A stretch of DNA of 64,000 bases from Bacillota bacterium (GCA_023388055.1 JAEWGW010000020.1:147382-211381), one strand, 5' to 3'. Positions 36,285 through 45,463 are shown, counted from the stretch's first letter. Notes: generated from the sequence alone by a model not told the origin. Translations and numbers: made by a program.

Positions 36285-36331
36285 AAGGGAGTGGCTCCCA
36301 CGAAGCTCCTGCTTCAGGCGGCCACTCCCTT
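36285..36331 (-). other. Intercistronic stem-loop between metQ and metN
   Basis: AAGGGAGTGGC (36285-36295) and GCCACTCCCTT (36321-36331) form a perfect 11-bp stem with a 25-nt loop and no following T run. It probably protects or defines the 3' end of an abundant metQ message, as often seen after solute-binding protein genes. Confidence 0.75.
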
Positions 36332-36351
36332 GGACGGTGCTGCACTACAGC

Positions 36352-37242
36352 TTATTTGCCGTATTTGGCGGTATACCATTCCGGCTTGTCGAAAGCCTTG
36401 AAGATCCCGTTGGCATCCTCAATGGCCTTATGGAATTCCTCGGATTCCACGGCAGCCTTCAGGTCCTTGCCCAGCTGGCCGTTGATATCCGGGGTGCGGA
36501 CCGCCACCACATTTTTGTAGTCCTCCGTCAGCTTCTCTACTGCCAGGGCCTTGGAGAAGTCCAGCTTGGCGGCAATGGCGAAGTTGCCGGGAATGAGTCC
36601 TACTGCCACACTGTCCAGGCTGCGGGAAATCTGGGCCGCATCCATAGTTACGAACTCCAGCTTGCGGGGATTGCTGGAGATGTCATGCACAGTTGCTTTG
36701 GTGGCATCCACATCCGCCTTCAGATCGATTAGCTCCAGGGATTTCAGGAAACGCAAGGTTCGTGCCAGGTTGGACGCATCCACAGCGATGGCGACCTTGG
36801 AGCCGTCAGGGATTTCCTTCAGGCTTTTCACTTTGTTGGAGAATACGCCCATGCCTGCTGTAGGGACCGAAATCACCTTGCCGATATCCAGCTTGTTGTC
36901 GGCTGCAAACTTGGTCAGATACACCGTATGCTGCATCAGGTTGGCGTCGATTTCCTTGCTGCCCAAGGCCTGGTCAGGCTGGACATAATCGCTGAATTGC
37001 ACCACTTCGATCTTGTAGCCCAGCTTCTCCATGTACGGTGCAATGGCCAGCTTGATCATGTCGCCGTAGGGGCCGGGGGATACACCAATCTTTATATTCT
37101 TGTTGGCCGCTGGAGATGCCCCTGCTCCGGCGGAGGCTGCGGCATTGCCGGGCTCATCCTTTCCCCCGCATGCCGTAAGCAGCAACCCGAACACGGATAT
37201 CGCCAAAGCCAGAATCAGCCACCTGTTAGTCTTTTTCACCAT
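36352..37242 (-). CDS. metQ: Methionine-binding lipoprotein MetQ
   Basis: A 296-residue NlpA-family lipoprotein, anchored outside the membrane. The signal peptide ends in a lipobox LLTACGG (Cys about 25), followed by an Ala/Gly-rich linker. The mature domain shows IKIGVSPGPYGDM, VQPDQALGSKEIDANLMQHTVYL and the closing DFxKPEWYTAKYGK. It delivers L- or D-methionine to MetNI. AAGGGAGAGAG lies upstream. The leader shows a long inverted repeat but no recognisable SAM riboswitch. Confidence 0.95.
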   Translation of the reverse strand: MVKKTNRWLILALAISVFGLLLTACGGKDEPGNAAASAGAGASPAANKNIKIGVSPGPYGDMIKLAIAPYMEKLGYKIEVVQFSDYVQPDQALGSKEIDANLMQHTVYLTKFAADNKLDIGKVISVPTAGMGVFSNKVKSLKEIPDGSKVAIAVDASNLARTLRFLKSLELIDLKADVDATKATVHDISSNPRKLEFVTMDAAQISRSLDSVAVGLIPGNFAIAAKLDFSKALAVEKLTEDYKNVVAVRTPDINGQLGKDLKAAVESEEFHKAIEDANGIFKAFDKPEWYTAKYGK

Positions 37243-37276
37243 GATGCTCTCTCCCTTATCTCTTTTTTGAAGTGGT

Positions 37277-37319
37277 CTAATAAGTGCATGTTTTTACTCT
37301 TAAATTCATACCTTATTAG
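37277..37319 (-). promoter_or_regulatory. Inverted repeat upstream of metQ
   Basis: CTAATAAG (37277-37284) and CTTATTAG (37312-37319) are exact inverted copies 27 bp apart in the 5' region of the met operon. They could be two half-sites of a repressor or the base of a leader hairpin. Confidence 0.5.
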
Positions 37320-37381
37320 TCGGTTTAATGTTTTAAAGTATAGTGGTCCCCTTGTGCCTTGTCAATCTTTTTTCTGAAAAT

Positions 37382-37422
37382 AAAAAATCCCTCAGTCGCG
37401 TGTTTACGCACCATGAGGGAAG
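37382..37422 (-). terminator. Intrinsic terminator of the hybrid kinase gene
   Basis: On the minus strand TTCCCTCATGGTGCGT and ACGCGACTGAGGGA form the stem, followed by TTTTTTA. Confidence 0.85.
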
Positions 37423-37448
37423 CCGGTAATCACCGGAGCCAAGAGCCT

Positions 37449-40400
37449 TTAACAGCTTTTTATGACGGTGGCCCATTTGGCAAATAAAGCCTCGATATCC
37501 ATCCGCCTGATAGGTTTGCATATGTAATCGTCCATTCCGGCCTCCATGCAGATGGCCCGGTCTTCCTTGCGGGCGAAGGCGGTGATGGCAATAAAGGCGG
37601 GGCAGCTCCAGGGCAGCATCTCCCGTTTAATCAAGGAAACCACCTCCAGACCGTCCATCCGGGGCATCTGTATATCCAGAAGCACGATGTCATAAGGAGT
37701 TTGGCGGATCCGCTGCAGGGCGTCCAGCCCGTCCTCCGCCCAATCCGGGTAATATCCCAGCCGGCCAAGGATGATTTTGAGAAGCATCCGGTTGGCCTCA
37801 TTATCCTCCGCCACCAGGATGCGCATGGGACCATACAGCCCTTCTGCGGGTACGGCGGGTTCCTGCCGCTCCGGTTTGGTGACGGGACCCGTCACAGGCT
37901 CCTCCAGGAAGTCAAGGGGCAGCGTAAAGTGAAACACCGAACCCTTGCCTTCATCGCTTTCCACGCCGATGTATCCCCCCATCAGCTCCACCAGCTTCTT
38001 GCTGATCGCTAACCCCAGACCTGTCCCTCCGTATTTGCGGTTAATGGAAGGATGCAGCTGGGAGAAGGAATGGAACAGTTGGTGCTGACGGTCCAGGGGA
38101 ATGCCGATTCCCGTGTCCCGAACCCGGAATTCAAGGAAAGCTCTATCCGTATCTGTATGCATCAGTTCCACAGAGATCATGACAGATCCGCAGTCCGTGA
38201 ACTTGACTGCATTCCCCACCAGATTAATCAGAATCTGCCTTAGTCTTCCCTCATCTCCCGCCAACAGCTCCGGAATGGCCGGGTCAATCTCGGTAGAAAT
38301 AGTCAGGTTCTTGGACTCGCCCCGTTGGTGGAACAGATCCGTCACATCCGTCAGAATCAAGGGTATGGACATAGGACCGGTATGGAGTTCCAGCTTGCCG
38401 GCCTCCATTTTGCTGAAATCCAGAATTTCATTGACGATCTTAAGCAGGGAATGGCCGCTCCCCACAATGACATCCACCAGCTCACGCTGCTCCTGCTGGA
38501 GGGACATCTCCGCCAGCAGCTCCGCCATCCCGATGATGCCATTCATGGGCGTCCGCAGCTCATGGCTCATAATGGCCAGGAACTCCGACTTGGCCTGGTC
38601 GGCCCGTTCCGCTGATTCCTTGGCCCGGATAATCTCCTGCTCCTCCGTCAAATCCCGGAACACTACCACTACACCTCTGGCATGCTCCCGGTCCAGCGGG
38701 CTTACCTGGTAGCTGGCGAAGAAGCTGGAGCCGTCCCGCCGCCAAAAAACCCCCTCCTGATTTCGTCTGGGTATTCCGTCCCGGAGCGCCCGGTCAATGG
38801 GAGTATGGCCTTCCGGGAAGACTGAACCGTCGGGACCATGGACATTAAGAAGGGAGATCTGGCGCAGCGCCTCCTTCTCCTCCCCCGGCTCGAAGCCGAA
38901 TATTTTGGCCCCGGCAGGATTGATGAAGGTCATATTCCCGGTAGCGTCGAGACCGGCAATCCCCTCCGAAACCGCATTCAGCAGAAGAGTCCGTTCGTCA
39001 TTCAGCTTTTCAATCTGCTCCACATACCGCTTCTGCTCCGTAATGTCATTGGCAATGCCATAAACACCTGCAGCCTTGTCATCCACAATAATCGGCAGCA
39101 GGGTAAGGCTTAAGTCAATCCAGCTGCCGGTTTTGTGCAGGATGGCGCATTCTGTTGTGCAGGCGTTCCCGTCCCTTACCCGGATAAACTGCTTCTTAAT
39201 CCGGTTGATTTCGCGGGGGTGAATAATCTTGAGGAAGGAATGATCCTGAATATCGCTGACAGACCATCCGGTCAGTGATTCCACATGGGGGTTGGCAGTC
39301 AGCATCCGCCCCGTCAAGTCCATTTGGAAAACACAAAAAGGGTTATATTCAAACAGTGACCGGTAGCGCTGCTCGCTCTCCCGGAGCATCCGCTCCATTT
39401 CGACCTTGCCGGTGATATCCTGGGCATAGCCGATGCAGCGGTGAGGCTTGCTGTCATTCTGCCAAGTCATTTCCCATTGGACATGGATAACACGGATCTC
39501 TTGGGACGGCAGGAATATGCGGTACGTGATTTCCCTTGGAGTACCCGTTTCGGCTGTTTGGCGCATACATTCACGGAGGCGTTCACGATCCTCAGGATGC
39601 AGGACCTTGTACAAATGCTCCAGCTTTTCATCCTCCACCCGATCAATAGCATAGCCGAATATCCTGCGGGCTTCCTCCGAGAAATACAGCTTTCCCTCGG
39701 CAATATGCCAGTCCCACGATCCGATGTGGGCGATACGCTGGGCTTCAGCCAGTATATGCTCCACATTCTTGCGGTACGTAATATCCCGGCCCATCCCCAG
39801 CATCAGCTCCATGTTCCCCTGTTCATCGAACATACGCTGGAAGGATATTTCGAACCACAAATAATTGCCTTGTTTGTGGCGGAGCCGGCGCTGATTCACA
39901 TCCCCGCCCGCATAGAACTCTTCGGGGGTCACATCCTTGAATTCGTCCGGATGGTAGAAATCAAACCGGCTTTTGCCGATCATTTCCTCCTGATCATACC
40001 CCAACAGGTCCTTGCAGGAAGGAGATATGTACGTCAGAATTCCATCGGGGGTGGTAAAGGAAATCATGTCATGTTTGCTGTTGGTCATCAGTTGGGCCAA
40101 CGCTTCGTTATTCTGGGAATTCTTCCGTTCCTCCCTTTCCTGGGAGACATCCTTCAGCATCAGCAGCACTGCCTGATCCTTCACGAGAACCGATAATGCT
40201 CTCACCTGAACCCAAACGGCCTGGCCGTTTTTATGTATAAACTGCAGCTCTCCCCAATCCTCCTGCGGATGAAGGGCGCCGCTCACTATTGCTTCCATCC
40301 GTTCCGGCGCCAACATGGCCCGGTCTGCGGGGGCCAGTAAATCCTCGGCGCGGTAAACCATAAGCTCTGTATTGGAGTAGCCCAGCATGGACAGCACGGC

Positions 40401-40514
40401 CGGATTGGCATCCATCAGCCTGCCGGAACCCGCAGAATATAAGGCGATGCCAAACGGAACCTGATCCCAAACCGCTTCCAGCATCGGTAAACGTCCCTTT
40501 GGGGGATAACCCAT
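37449..40514 (-). CDS. Five-PAS hybrid sensor histidine kinase with receiver domain
   Basis: A 1021-residue, apparently cytosolic kinase. Five PAS/PAC modules lie at about 8-125, 145-250, 255-375, 385-500 and 510-632. They are followed by HisKA with phospho-acceptor His651 (SHELRTPMNG), an HATPase (NLVGNAVKFTD, DTGIGIP, GGTGLGLAIS) and a C-terminal receiver with phospho-acceptor Asp947 (VLLDIQMPRMDG). No transmembrane helix is evident, so it should sense internal signals. AGGAGG 8 nt before ATG 40514 supports the first Met. No response regulator with an output domain is adjacent; the partner is unknown. Confidence 0.93.
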   Translation of the reverse strand: MGYPPKGRLPMLEAVWDQVPFGIALYSAGSGRLMDANPAVLSMLGYSNTELMVYRAEDLLAPADRAMLAPERMEAIVSGALHPQEDWGELQFIHKNGQAVWVQVRALSVLVKDQAVLLMLKDVSQEREERKNSQNNEALAQLMTNSKHDMISFTTPDGILTYISPSCKDLLGYDQEEMIGKSRFDFYHPDEFKDVTPEEFYAGGDVNQRRLRHKQGNYLWFEISFQRMFDEQGNMELMLGMGRDITYRKNVEHILAEAQRIAHIGSWDWHIAEGKLYFSEEARRIFGYAIDRVEDEKLEHLYKVLHPEDRERLRECMRQTAETGTPREITYRIFLPSQEIRVIHVQWEMTWQNDSKPHRCIGYAQDITGKVEMERMLRESEQRYRSLFEYNPFCVFQMDLTGRMLTANPHVESLTGWSVSDIQDHSFLKIIHPREINRIKKQFIRVRDGNACTTECAILHKTGSWIDLSLTLLPIIVDDKAAGVYGIANDITEQKRYVEQIEKLNDERTLLLNAVSEGIAGLDATGNMTFINPAGAKIFGFEPGEEKEALRQISLLNVHGPDGSVFPEGHTPIDRALRDGIPRRNQEGVFWRRDGSSFFASYQVSPLDREHARGVVVVFRDLTEEQEIIRAKESAERADQAKSEFLAIMSHELRTPMNGIIGMAELLAEMSLQQEQRELVDVIVGSGHSLLKIVNEILDFSKMEAGKLELHTGPMSIPLILTDVTDLFHQRGESKNLTISTEIDPAIPELLAGDEGRLRQILINLVGNAVKFTDCGSVMISVELMHTDTDRAFLEFRVRDTGIGIPLDRQHQLFHSFSQLHPSINRKYGGTGLGLAISKKLVELMGGYIGVESDEGKGSVFHFTLPLDFLEEPVTGPVTKPERQEPAVPAEGLYGPMRILVAEDNEANRMLLKIILGRLGYYPDWAEDGLDALQRIRQTPYDIVLLDIQMPRMDGLEVVSLIKREMLPWSCPAFIAITAFARKEDRAICMEAGMDDYICKPIRRMDIEALFAKWATVIKSC

Positions 40515-40609
40515 CGTATCTTCCTCCTGGCGGTTTTTGGCCCATCGGCTTTATCTGTCTATTATTCTATTATAATAATTTGAATATAAAAAAACAGGTG
40601 AAATGAAAA

Positions 40610-40636
40610 GAAAAAGCCCCGGAGCGGGGCTTTTAT
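40610..40636. terminator. Bidirectional terminator after the LacI-type gene
   Basis: AAAAAGCCCCGGAGCGGGGCTTTTA is a near-symmetrical GC hairpin flanked by A and T runs, 37 bp after the LacI-type stop. Confidence 0.85.
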
Positions 40637-40672
40637 GCACATTCTGCGTTAGGACGGGTTTGCAAATACGGC

Positions 40673-41695
40673 CTAGCACTTCGACCGCAACGAGGAGCCG
40701 CGGACAATCAGTTTGGGGGCAAGCAGCTGTGGCGGGATGGGCTTGGCCGGATCCCCCATTTTCTCCAGGAGCAGATGGGCAGCTCTGACGCCGATTTCGA
40801 AGGTGTCAATATCCAGGCAGGTTAAAGCTGGTGTTGTATAGGGTGCTATGGGGTAATCGTCGAAGGTGACCAGCCCGAAGTCCCTGGGTACGGCGATATT
40901 CGCTTCATGCAGTGCCTTCAGTGCGCCGAAGGCAACCAGATTGTTGATGCAAACGGCTGCATCAGGCGGCTCGGGGAGAGCCAATAGCGATCGCATCATG
41001 CGGTAGCCCCCATTTTCATTGCTGGGACCCGGCAGGCAATAGGGATGAGAATCATATCTTCCTGGGATTACCTGTTTATACCCTCTTAACCGGCTTTGGG
41101 CCAGGGGCTCGCCGAAGTCACCGCCGATAAATCCGATCCGGCTGTAGCCCTGCTCCAGCAGATGGCCTACGGCCATCTCACCGCCGGTTTCATTGTCACC
41201 GTCCGTCCAGGCAATCACACCCTCAGCAACGGGTCTCCCGATAACGGCATAAGGAAAGCCCAGCCGCTCCAGCTCATCAATCAGGGACTGCTCTGCCGTG
41301 AGCGTATGCAGGATCAATCCGTCCATCCGGTTGTTGTAGACAAACCGCCGGAGAAGATCCATCCGGGTGGAGCTGCCCTGGCTGCGGATGTTGGAGATGG
41401 CCAGATCGTATTGATGGAGTCCCATCACACTCTCCACCCCGCCAATAATGCTGTAAAAGAACGGGTTCAGGAAATCATCCTTACGGTCTATGTCGATGAC
41501 CAGGCCCACCATAAGCGAAGCTCGTTTGGCCAGTTGGGTGGCGGCGCTGTCGGGGGTAAAGTTCATATCCTTCATAATCTGCAGAACCTTATTGCGGGTA
41601 GCCTCCGATATGGTCGGCGAATTGTTAATGACCTTGGAAACCGTGGATTTGGCCACATTGGCGGCTTTGGCGATTTCGTTGATAGTAATCTTCAT
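40673..41695 (-). CDS. LacI-family transcriptional regulator (MalR-like)
   Basis: A 340-residue repressor. The N-terminal helix-turn-helix is ITINEIAKAANVAKSTVSKVINNSPTIS, followed by the hinge and a periplasmic-binding-like sugar-sensing domain (LVIDIDRKDDFLNPFFYSIIGGV; VGHLLEQGYSRIGFIGG; FGLVTFDDYPIAPYTTPALTCLDID). It is divergent from the maltodextrin transporter genes, and an operator-like palindrome lies between them, so it most likely controls that operon and perhaps itself. ATG 41695 is the HTH-proximal start; the frame extends to 41758. Confidence 0.92.
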   Translation of the reverse strand: MKITINEIAKAANVAKSTVSKVINNSPTISEATRNKVLQIMKDMNFTPDSAATQLAKRASLMVGLVIDIDRKDDFLNPFFYSIIGGVESVMGLHQYDLAISNIRSQGSSTRMDLLRRFVYNNRMDGLILHTLTAEQSLIDELERLGFPYAVIGRPVAEGVIAWTDGDNETGGEMAVGHLLEQGYSRIGFIGGDFGEPLAQSRLRGYKQVIPGRYDSHPYCLPGPSNENGGYRMMRSLLALPEPPDAAVCINNLVAFGALKALHEANIAVPRDFGLVTFDDYPIAPYTTPALTCLDIDTFEIGVRAAHLLLEKMGDPAKPIPPQLLAPKLIVRGSSLRSKC

Positions 41696-41820
41696 GAACT
41701 GCTCACACCCCGTTTTTGAAGCTGCGTCTAAAGGCAGTACCGTTTTCATTATAAACATATTTCACGCAAAACGGACAGTATTTGGCGAATCGCCGTTATA
41801 AATATTTTTACGGAGGAGGA

Positions 41821-41876
41821 TTGTATTGGAAGATGAACTGTGCTATTCTGAAAGCGGTTTAGGAAACCGGTTTCCT
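41821..41876 (+). promoter_or_regulatory. malE promoter with LacI-type operator
   Basis: A -35 TTGTAT (41821-41826) and a -10 TATTCT (41844-41849) are 17 bp apart. The perfect palindrome AGGAAACCGGTTTCCT (41861-41876) covers the region just after the expected start site, as for a LacI-family operator with central CG. A partial cre-like TGAAAGCGGTTT overlaps at 41849-41860. Confidence 0.8.
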
Positions 41877-41920
41877 TATCTGAATTACAATGCGCTTATC
41901 ACGTTAATGGGGGGAATTCC

Positions 41921-43237
41921 ATGTTCAAAAAAACGGTTGGCGTTATTCTTTCAGCAGGTTTGGTGATGGCTCCGATTACAGCCTGCAGCTCCGATTCCGA
42001 TTCTGCCTCTTCCCCGGCTGCTTCCTCCGGGACCGCTTCACCGGCAGCCTCAGCTGCCCCAAGCACGAACAGCACTGCCGGTGCAGAGCTTCAGCCCGAG
42101 AAGGGCGCCGTTCTCACCCTGTGGGAAGACAAGGAGGCCAAACAATGGGCTACCGAGGTAGCCGCTGCCTTCAAGGCCAAGTATAACGTAGAGGTGAAAA
42201 TCGAAGAGGTGCCTGCTCCTGACCAGGCAGGGCGCCTGACAACGGACGGACCGGCGGGAACCGGCGGCGATGTGGTGCTGTTTCCCCAGGATAAGCTGGG
42301 GGATGCGGCTTCTGCCGGCTTACTCCTCCCCAATGATGTGTTCGCCAAGGATATAACGGCCCGCTCCCAGAAAAACGCCATTGAGGCATCCACCTACAAG
42401 GGCACCTTGTACGGATACCCCAAATCGGTGGAAACCTACGCCCTGTTTTACAATAAGGACTTGGTTCCCACCCCGCCGAAAACCTGGGACGAGGTCATTG
42501 CCTTCGCCAAAACCTTCAACGACGAAAAGGCCCGGAAATACGCCATCATGTGGGAGGTCAAAACCCTTTATTACGATTATGCCTTTATGGCCCCGTATGG
42601 CGCTTATGTATTCGGCGGCAAAGGCACGGATGCCAACGATATCGGCCTGAACAGCAGCGGAGCCGTCAAAGGCCTGACCTTTATGCAGTCCCTCCGGAGC
42701 ATCCTCCAGCCCAAGGTTGCCGACCTGACCTTCGATATCAAAACCCAGCTGTTCGCCGACGGCAAGCTGGCCATGAACATCGACGGCCCCTGGTCCATCG
42801 GCAGCTTCAAGGATAAGATCAACTTGGGTATAGCTCCCCTGCCTGATCTTCCGGAGGGCAAAAAAGCGGTTTCCTTCTCCGGTGTCCGGTCCTATTACGT
42901 GAATACGTACACCAAATATCCCAAGGCGGCCCGGCTGCTGGCCAACTTCCTGACCTCCAAGGAGAACCAGCTGAGCTGCTATCAAAAAACGGGGATTTTG
43001 CCGGCCAACCAGGAGGTTGCCAATGATCCTGCGGTGAAGGCCGACGCCTTGTCCAGTGCCTTCCTGACGCAATTCGCCAGCTCGGAGATTATGCCCTCCA
43101 TTCCGGCCATGGCCAGTGTCTGGGCCCCTATGGAAGGTGCCGTCACCTCCATCTGGGATACCAATGCGGATGTGAAGGCCACCTTGGACGCTGCTGTCAA
43201 AACCATCAAGGAGCAGGTCGCCAGCGGCAAGAAATAG
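41921..43237 (+). CDS. malE: Maltodextrin-type ABC transporter substrate-binding lipoprotein
   Basis: A 438-residue extracytoplasmic lipoprotein. The signal peptide ends in the lipobox MAPITACSS (Cys about 22), then a Ser/Ala/Pro linker. The mature part is a MalE-type fold: LTLWEDKEAKQWATEVAAAFKAKYNVEVKIEEVP, YGYPKSVETYALFYNKDLVPTPPKTWDEVIAFAK, FADGKLAMNIDGPWSIGSFKD. The MalFG-like permeases and GH13 glycosidase that follow point to maltose/maltodextrin as substrate. Confidence 0.93.
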   Translation: MFKKTVGVILSAGLVMAPITACSSDSDSASSPAASSGTASPAASAAPSTNSTAGAELQPEKGAVLTLWEDKEAKQWATEVAAAFKAKYNVEVKIEEVPAPDQAGRLTTDGPAGTGGDVVLFPQDKLGDAASAGLLLPNDVFAKDITARSQKNAIEASTYKGTLYGYPKSVETYALFYNKDLVPTPPKTWDEVIAFAKTFNDEKARKYAIMWEVKTLYYDYAFMAPYGAYVFGGKGTDANDIGLNSSGAVKGLTFMQSLRSILQPKVADLTFDIKTQLFADGKLAMNIDGPWSIGSFKDKINLGIAPLPDLPEGKKAVSFSGVRSYYVNTYTKYPKAARLLANFLTSKENQLSCYQKTGILPANQEVANDPAVKADALSSAFLTQFASSEIMPSIPAMASVWAPMEGAVTSIWDTNADVKATLDAAVKTIKEQVASGKK

Positions 43238-43257
43238 GCTGGCACCGCACCGTGGAG

Positions 43258-43298
43258 TGCGGAATCATCTTCCGGTAACTCTGCCTGGTGATTCCGCA
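43258..43298 (+). other. Intercistronic stem-loop between malE and malF
   Basis: TGCGGAATCA (43258-43267) pairs perfectly with TGATTCCGCA (43289-43298), loop 21 nt, with no T run. It is likely a 3' stabiliser that lets malE be expressed above the permeases. Confidence 0.8.
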
Positions 43299-43323
43299 TC
43301 TCCAATCGAAAGGATGACTCGAT

Positions 43324-44637
43324 GTGCCGACCAAACATTCGCTGCGCGCTGCAGCCTTATCCGTTGTTTGTATGGGTTTGGGACAATTTTATAACCGCCA
43401 GATTGCCAAAGGATTGCTTTTTCTCCTGCTGGGCCTTGGCAGCATAACGGCCTTCGCGCTTTATCTGCTCCCCGGACTGCAGGGACTCCTTACCCTGGGC
43501 ACCACCCCGCGTGGGCTCATGATGGTCGACGGCATGTACCAGGCTGTGGATGGCGATCATTCCATCTATCTGATGGTAGAGGGGCTAATCTGCTTTCTCG
43601 TTGCCTTTCTGATGGTAGCAGGCTACGCCCTCAACATCCGGGATGCACGGCTGAACGGGAAGCTGCGGGACCAAGGGAAAACCCCCGAAACCTTCCGCTC
43701 CACCCTGTACCACCTGAACGAACGGCATTTTCCCTATCTGATCTTGTTTTTGCCGGGTATAACCATTCTGTTTTTGACCATTCTCCCTCTGTTGTTCAGT
43801 ATACTGGTAGCCTTCACCGATTTTGCCGCCCCCAATTTGCCTCCGGCCCATCTGGTCAATTGGAACGGCCTGCAAACCTTCGGTGATCTGCTGACGCTGC
43901 GCACCTGGAGCCGCACCTTCTACGGCGTGTTCGTGTGGACCTGCGTTTGGGCGGTATTGTCTACCTTGACGACCTACGCGGGAGGCATCTTCGTGGCGGT
44001 GCTGATTGAACAGAAGGGTGTGCGTTTTCGCAAATTCTGGCGCACCATCCTGGTTATTCCCTTTGCCATTCCCAATCTGGTGTCGCTTTTGGTGTTCCGG
44101 AATATGTTCAACGGCGAATTCGGTCCGGTTAACCAGTTTCTTGGATACCTGGGAATCGGAAAGATTCCGTGGCTCACCGACCCCGTCTGGGCCAAAATCA
44201 CCGTGCTTCTGGTGAATGCCTGGCTGGGCATACCGGTGATCATGATCCTGGTCTCCGGCATTCTGACCACCATTCCGCGGGATTTGTACGAATCAGCCGA
44301 GATTGACGGAGCTTCACCCTTCAAGAGCTTCCGCATGATCACCATGCCGCTTGTCTATTTCTCCACGGCTCCGGTGCTGATTATGCAGTTTGCCGGTAAT
44401 TTAAATAATTTCAACGTCATTTATCTGCTTACGGACGGCAATCCGGTGAATCCCAAGTACCAGTACGCAGGCTCCACCGATCTCCTTGTCACTTGGCTGT
44501 ATAAGCTGACGCTGAACAACCAGCAGTACAATTTCTCTTCCGCCATCGGTATTATCATCTTCGTGATTGTAGCCGGCTTGTCCATCTTCAACTTCCGCCG
44601 CTCCAGGTCCTACAAAGAGGAGGATATGGTGCAATGA
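43324..44637 (+). CDS. malF: Maltodextrin ABC transporter permease MalF-like
   Basis: A 437-residue membrane protein with about eight helices, including an N-terminal extension of roughly 135 residues with three or four helices before the core (LNERHFPYLILFLPGITILFLTILPLLFSI). The EAA coupling loop is DLYESAEIDGASPFKSFRMITMPLV (about residue 320). It starts at GTG 43324 behind AAAGGATG; the overlapping ATG at 43322 is in another frame. Its stop overlaps the malG start. Confidence 0.92.
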   Translation: MPTKHSLRAAALSVVCMGLGQFYNRQIAKGLLFLLLGLGSITAFALYLLPGLQGLLTLGTTPRGLMMVDGMYQAVDGDHSIYLMVEGLICFLVAFLMVAGYALNIRDARLNGKLRDQGKTPETFRSTLYHLNERHFPYLILFLPGITILFLTILPLLFSILVAFTDFAAPNLPPAHLVNWNGLQTFGDLLTLRTWSRTFYGVFVWTCVWAVLSTLTTYAGGIFVAVLIEQKGVRFRKFWRTILVIPFAIPNLVSLLVFRNMFNGEFGPVNQFLGYLGIGKIPWLTDPVWAKITVLLVNAWLGIPVIMILVSGILTTIPRDLYESAEIDGASPFKSFRMITMPLVYFSTAPVLIMQFAGNLNNFNVIYLLTDGNPVNPKYQYAGSTDLLVTWLYKLTLNNQQYNFSSAIGIIIFVIVAGLSIFNFRRSRSYKEEDMVQ

Positions 44638-45458
44638 AGCTGCGGCTGACCCTTACCTATCTGATTCTGATTTTGCTTGCTGTGTGCTCGGTGCTGCCGG
44701 CATTATGGATTGTTATGTCCTCGTTCAAGGAAGGCAACAGTTTGTACAGTGAAACCTTCCTGCCCCGGCAGTTTACTCTGGAGCATTACCGTTACATGCT
44801 GAACGGTGATAAATATCCGTACGTCAGCTGGTTCGGAAATACCCTGAAGGTGGCTGCTTCATCCACGCTGCTGGGTACCTTTCTGACCCTGCTGGGTTCC
44901 TATGCTATGTCCAGATTCCAGTTTAAGGGACGCAAAACCGGGCTGACGCTGCTGTTGGTGGTCAATATGTTCCCAAGCTTCATGTCCATGGTGGCCATCT
45001 ACATTCTGCTGGCGCAGCTTAACCTGATGAACAGTCACTGGGCACTTGTGCTGGTGTACAGCTCCGGCTCCTTCGCAGGGAATGTGTTTGTGGCCAAGGG
45101 CTTCTACGACACGATTCCCAAAAGTCTGGAGGAAGCCGCCCGCATTGACGGGGCATCCCATTGGACGGTATTCGGAAGGATTATGCTTCCTCTTCTGCGT
45201 CCTATGCTGACCTATGTAAGCCTGATGATTTTTACAGGGGCATGGATCGATTTTATCTTCGCCAAGCTGATTCTCCGTTCGTCGGAGAAGTATACCCTCG
45301 CCGTAGGGCTATATGATATGGTCAGCCGCCAGAACTCCACGGAATTCACCAGCTTCGCTGCCGGAGCCGTGATGGTGGCCGTACCGATTCTGATTTTATT
45401 CATTTGGCTGCAGCGCTTTTTGGTTGCAGGCCTTACACAAGGTGCCAATAAGGGGTGA
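44634..45458 (+). CDS. malG: Maltodextrin ABC transporter permease MalG-like
   Basis: A 274-residue membrane protein with six helices. The EAA loop KSLEEAARIDGASHWTVFGRIMLPLL docks to the ATPase. It is coupled to malF by ATGA. No MalK/MsmX-type ATPase is encoded nearby, so the transporter must use a shared ATPase made elsewhere, as is usual in bacilli. Confidence 0.93.
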   Translation: MKLRLTLTYLILILLAVCSVLPALWIVMSSFKEGNSLYSETFLPRQFTLEHYRYMLNGDKYPYVSWFGNTLKVAASSTLLGTFLTLLGSYAMSRFQFKGRKTGLTLLLVVNMFPSFMSMVAIYILLAQLNLMNSHWALVLVYSSGSFAGNVFVAKGFYDTIPKSLEEAARIDGASHWTVFGRIMLPLLRPMLTYVSLMIFTGAWIDFIFAKLILRSSEKYTLAVGLYDMVSRQNSTEFTSFAAGAVMVAVPILILFIWLQRFLVAGLTQGANKG

Positions 45459-45463
45459 TCATA

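Noticed and set aside
37243..37448. SAM (S-box) riboswitch upstream of metQ
   Set aside because: The conserved S-box opening and core blocks were not found by eye; only an inverted repeat and the upstream gene's terminator are seen.
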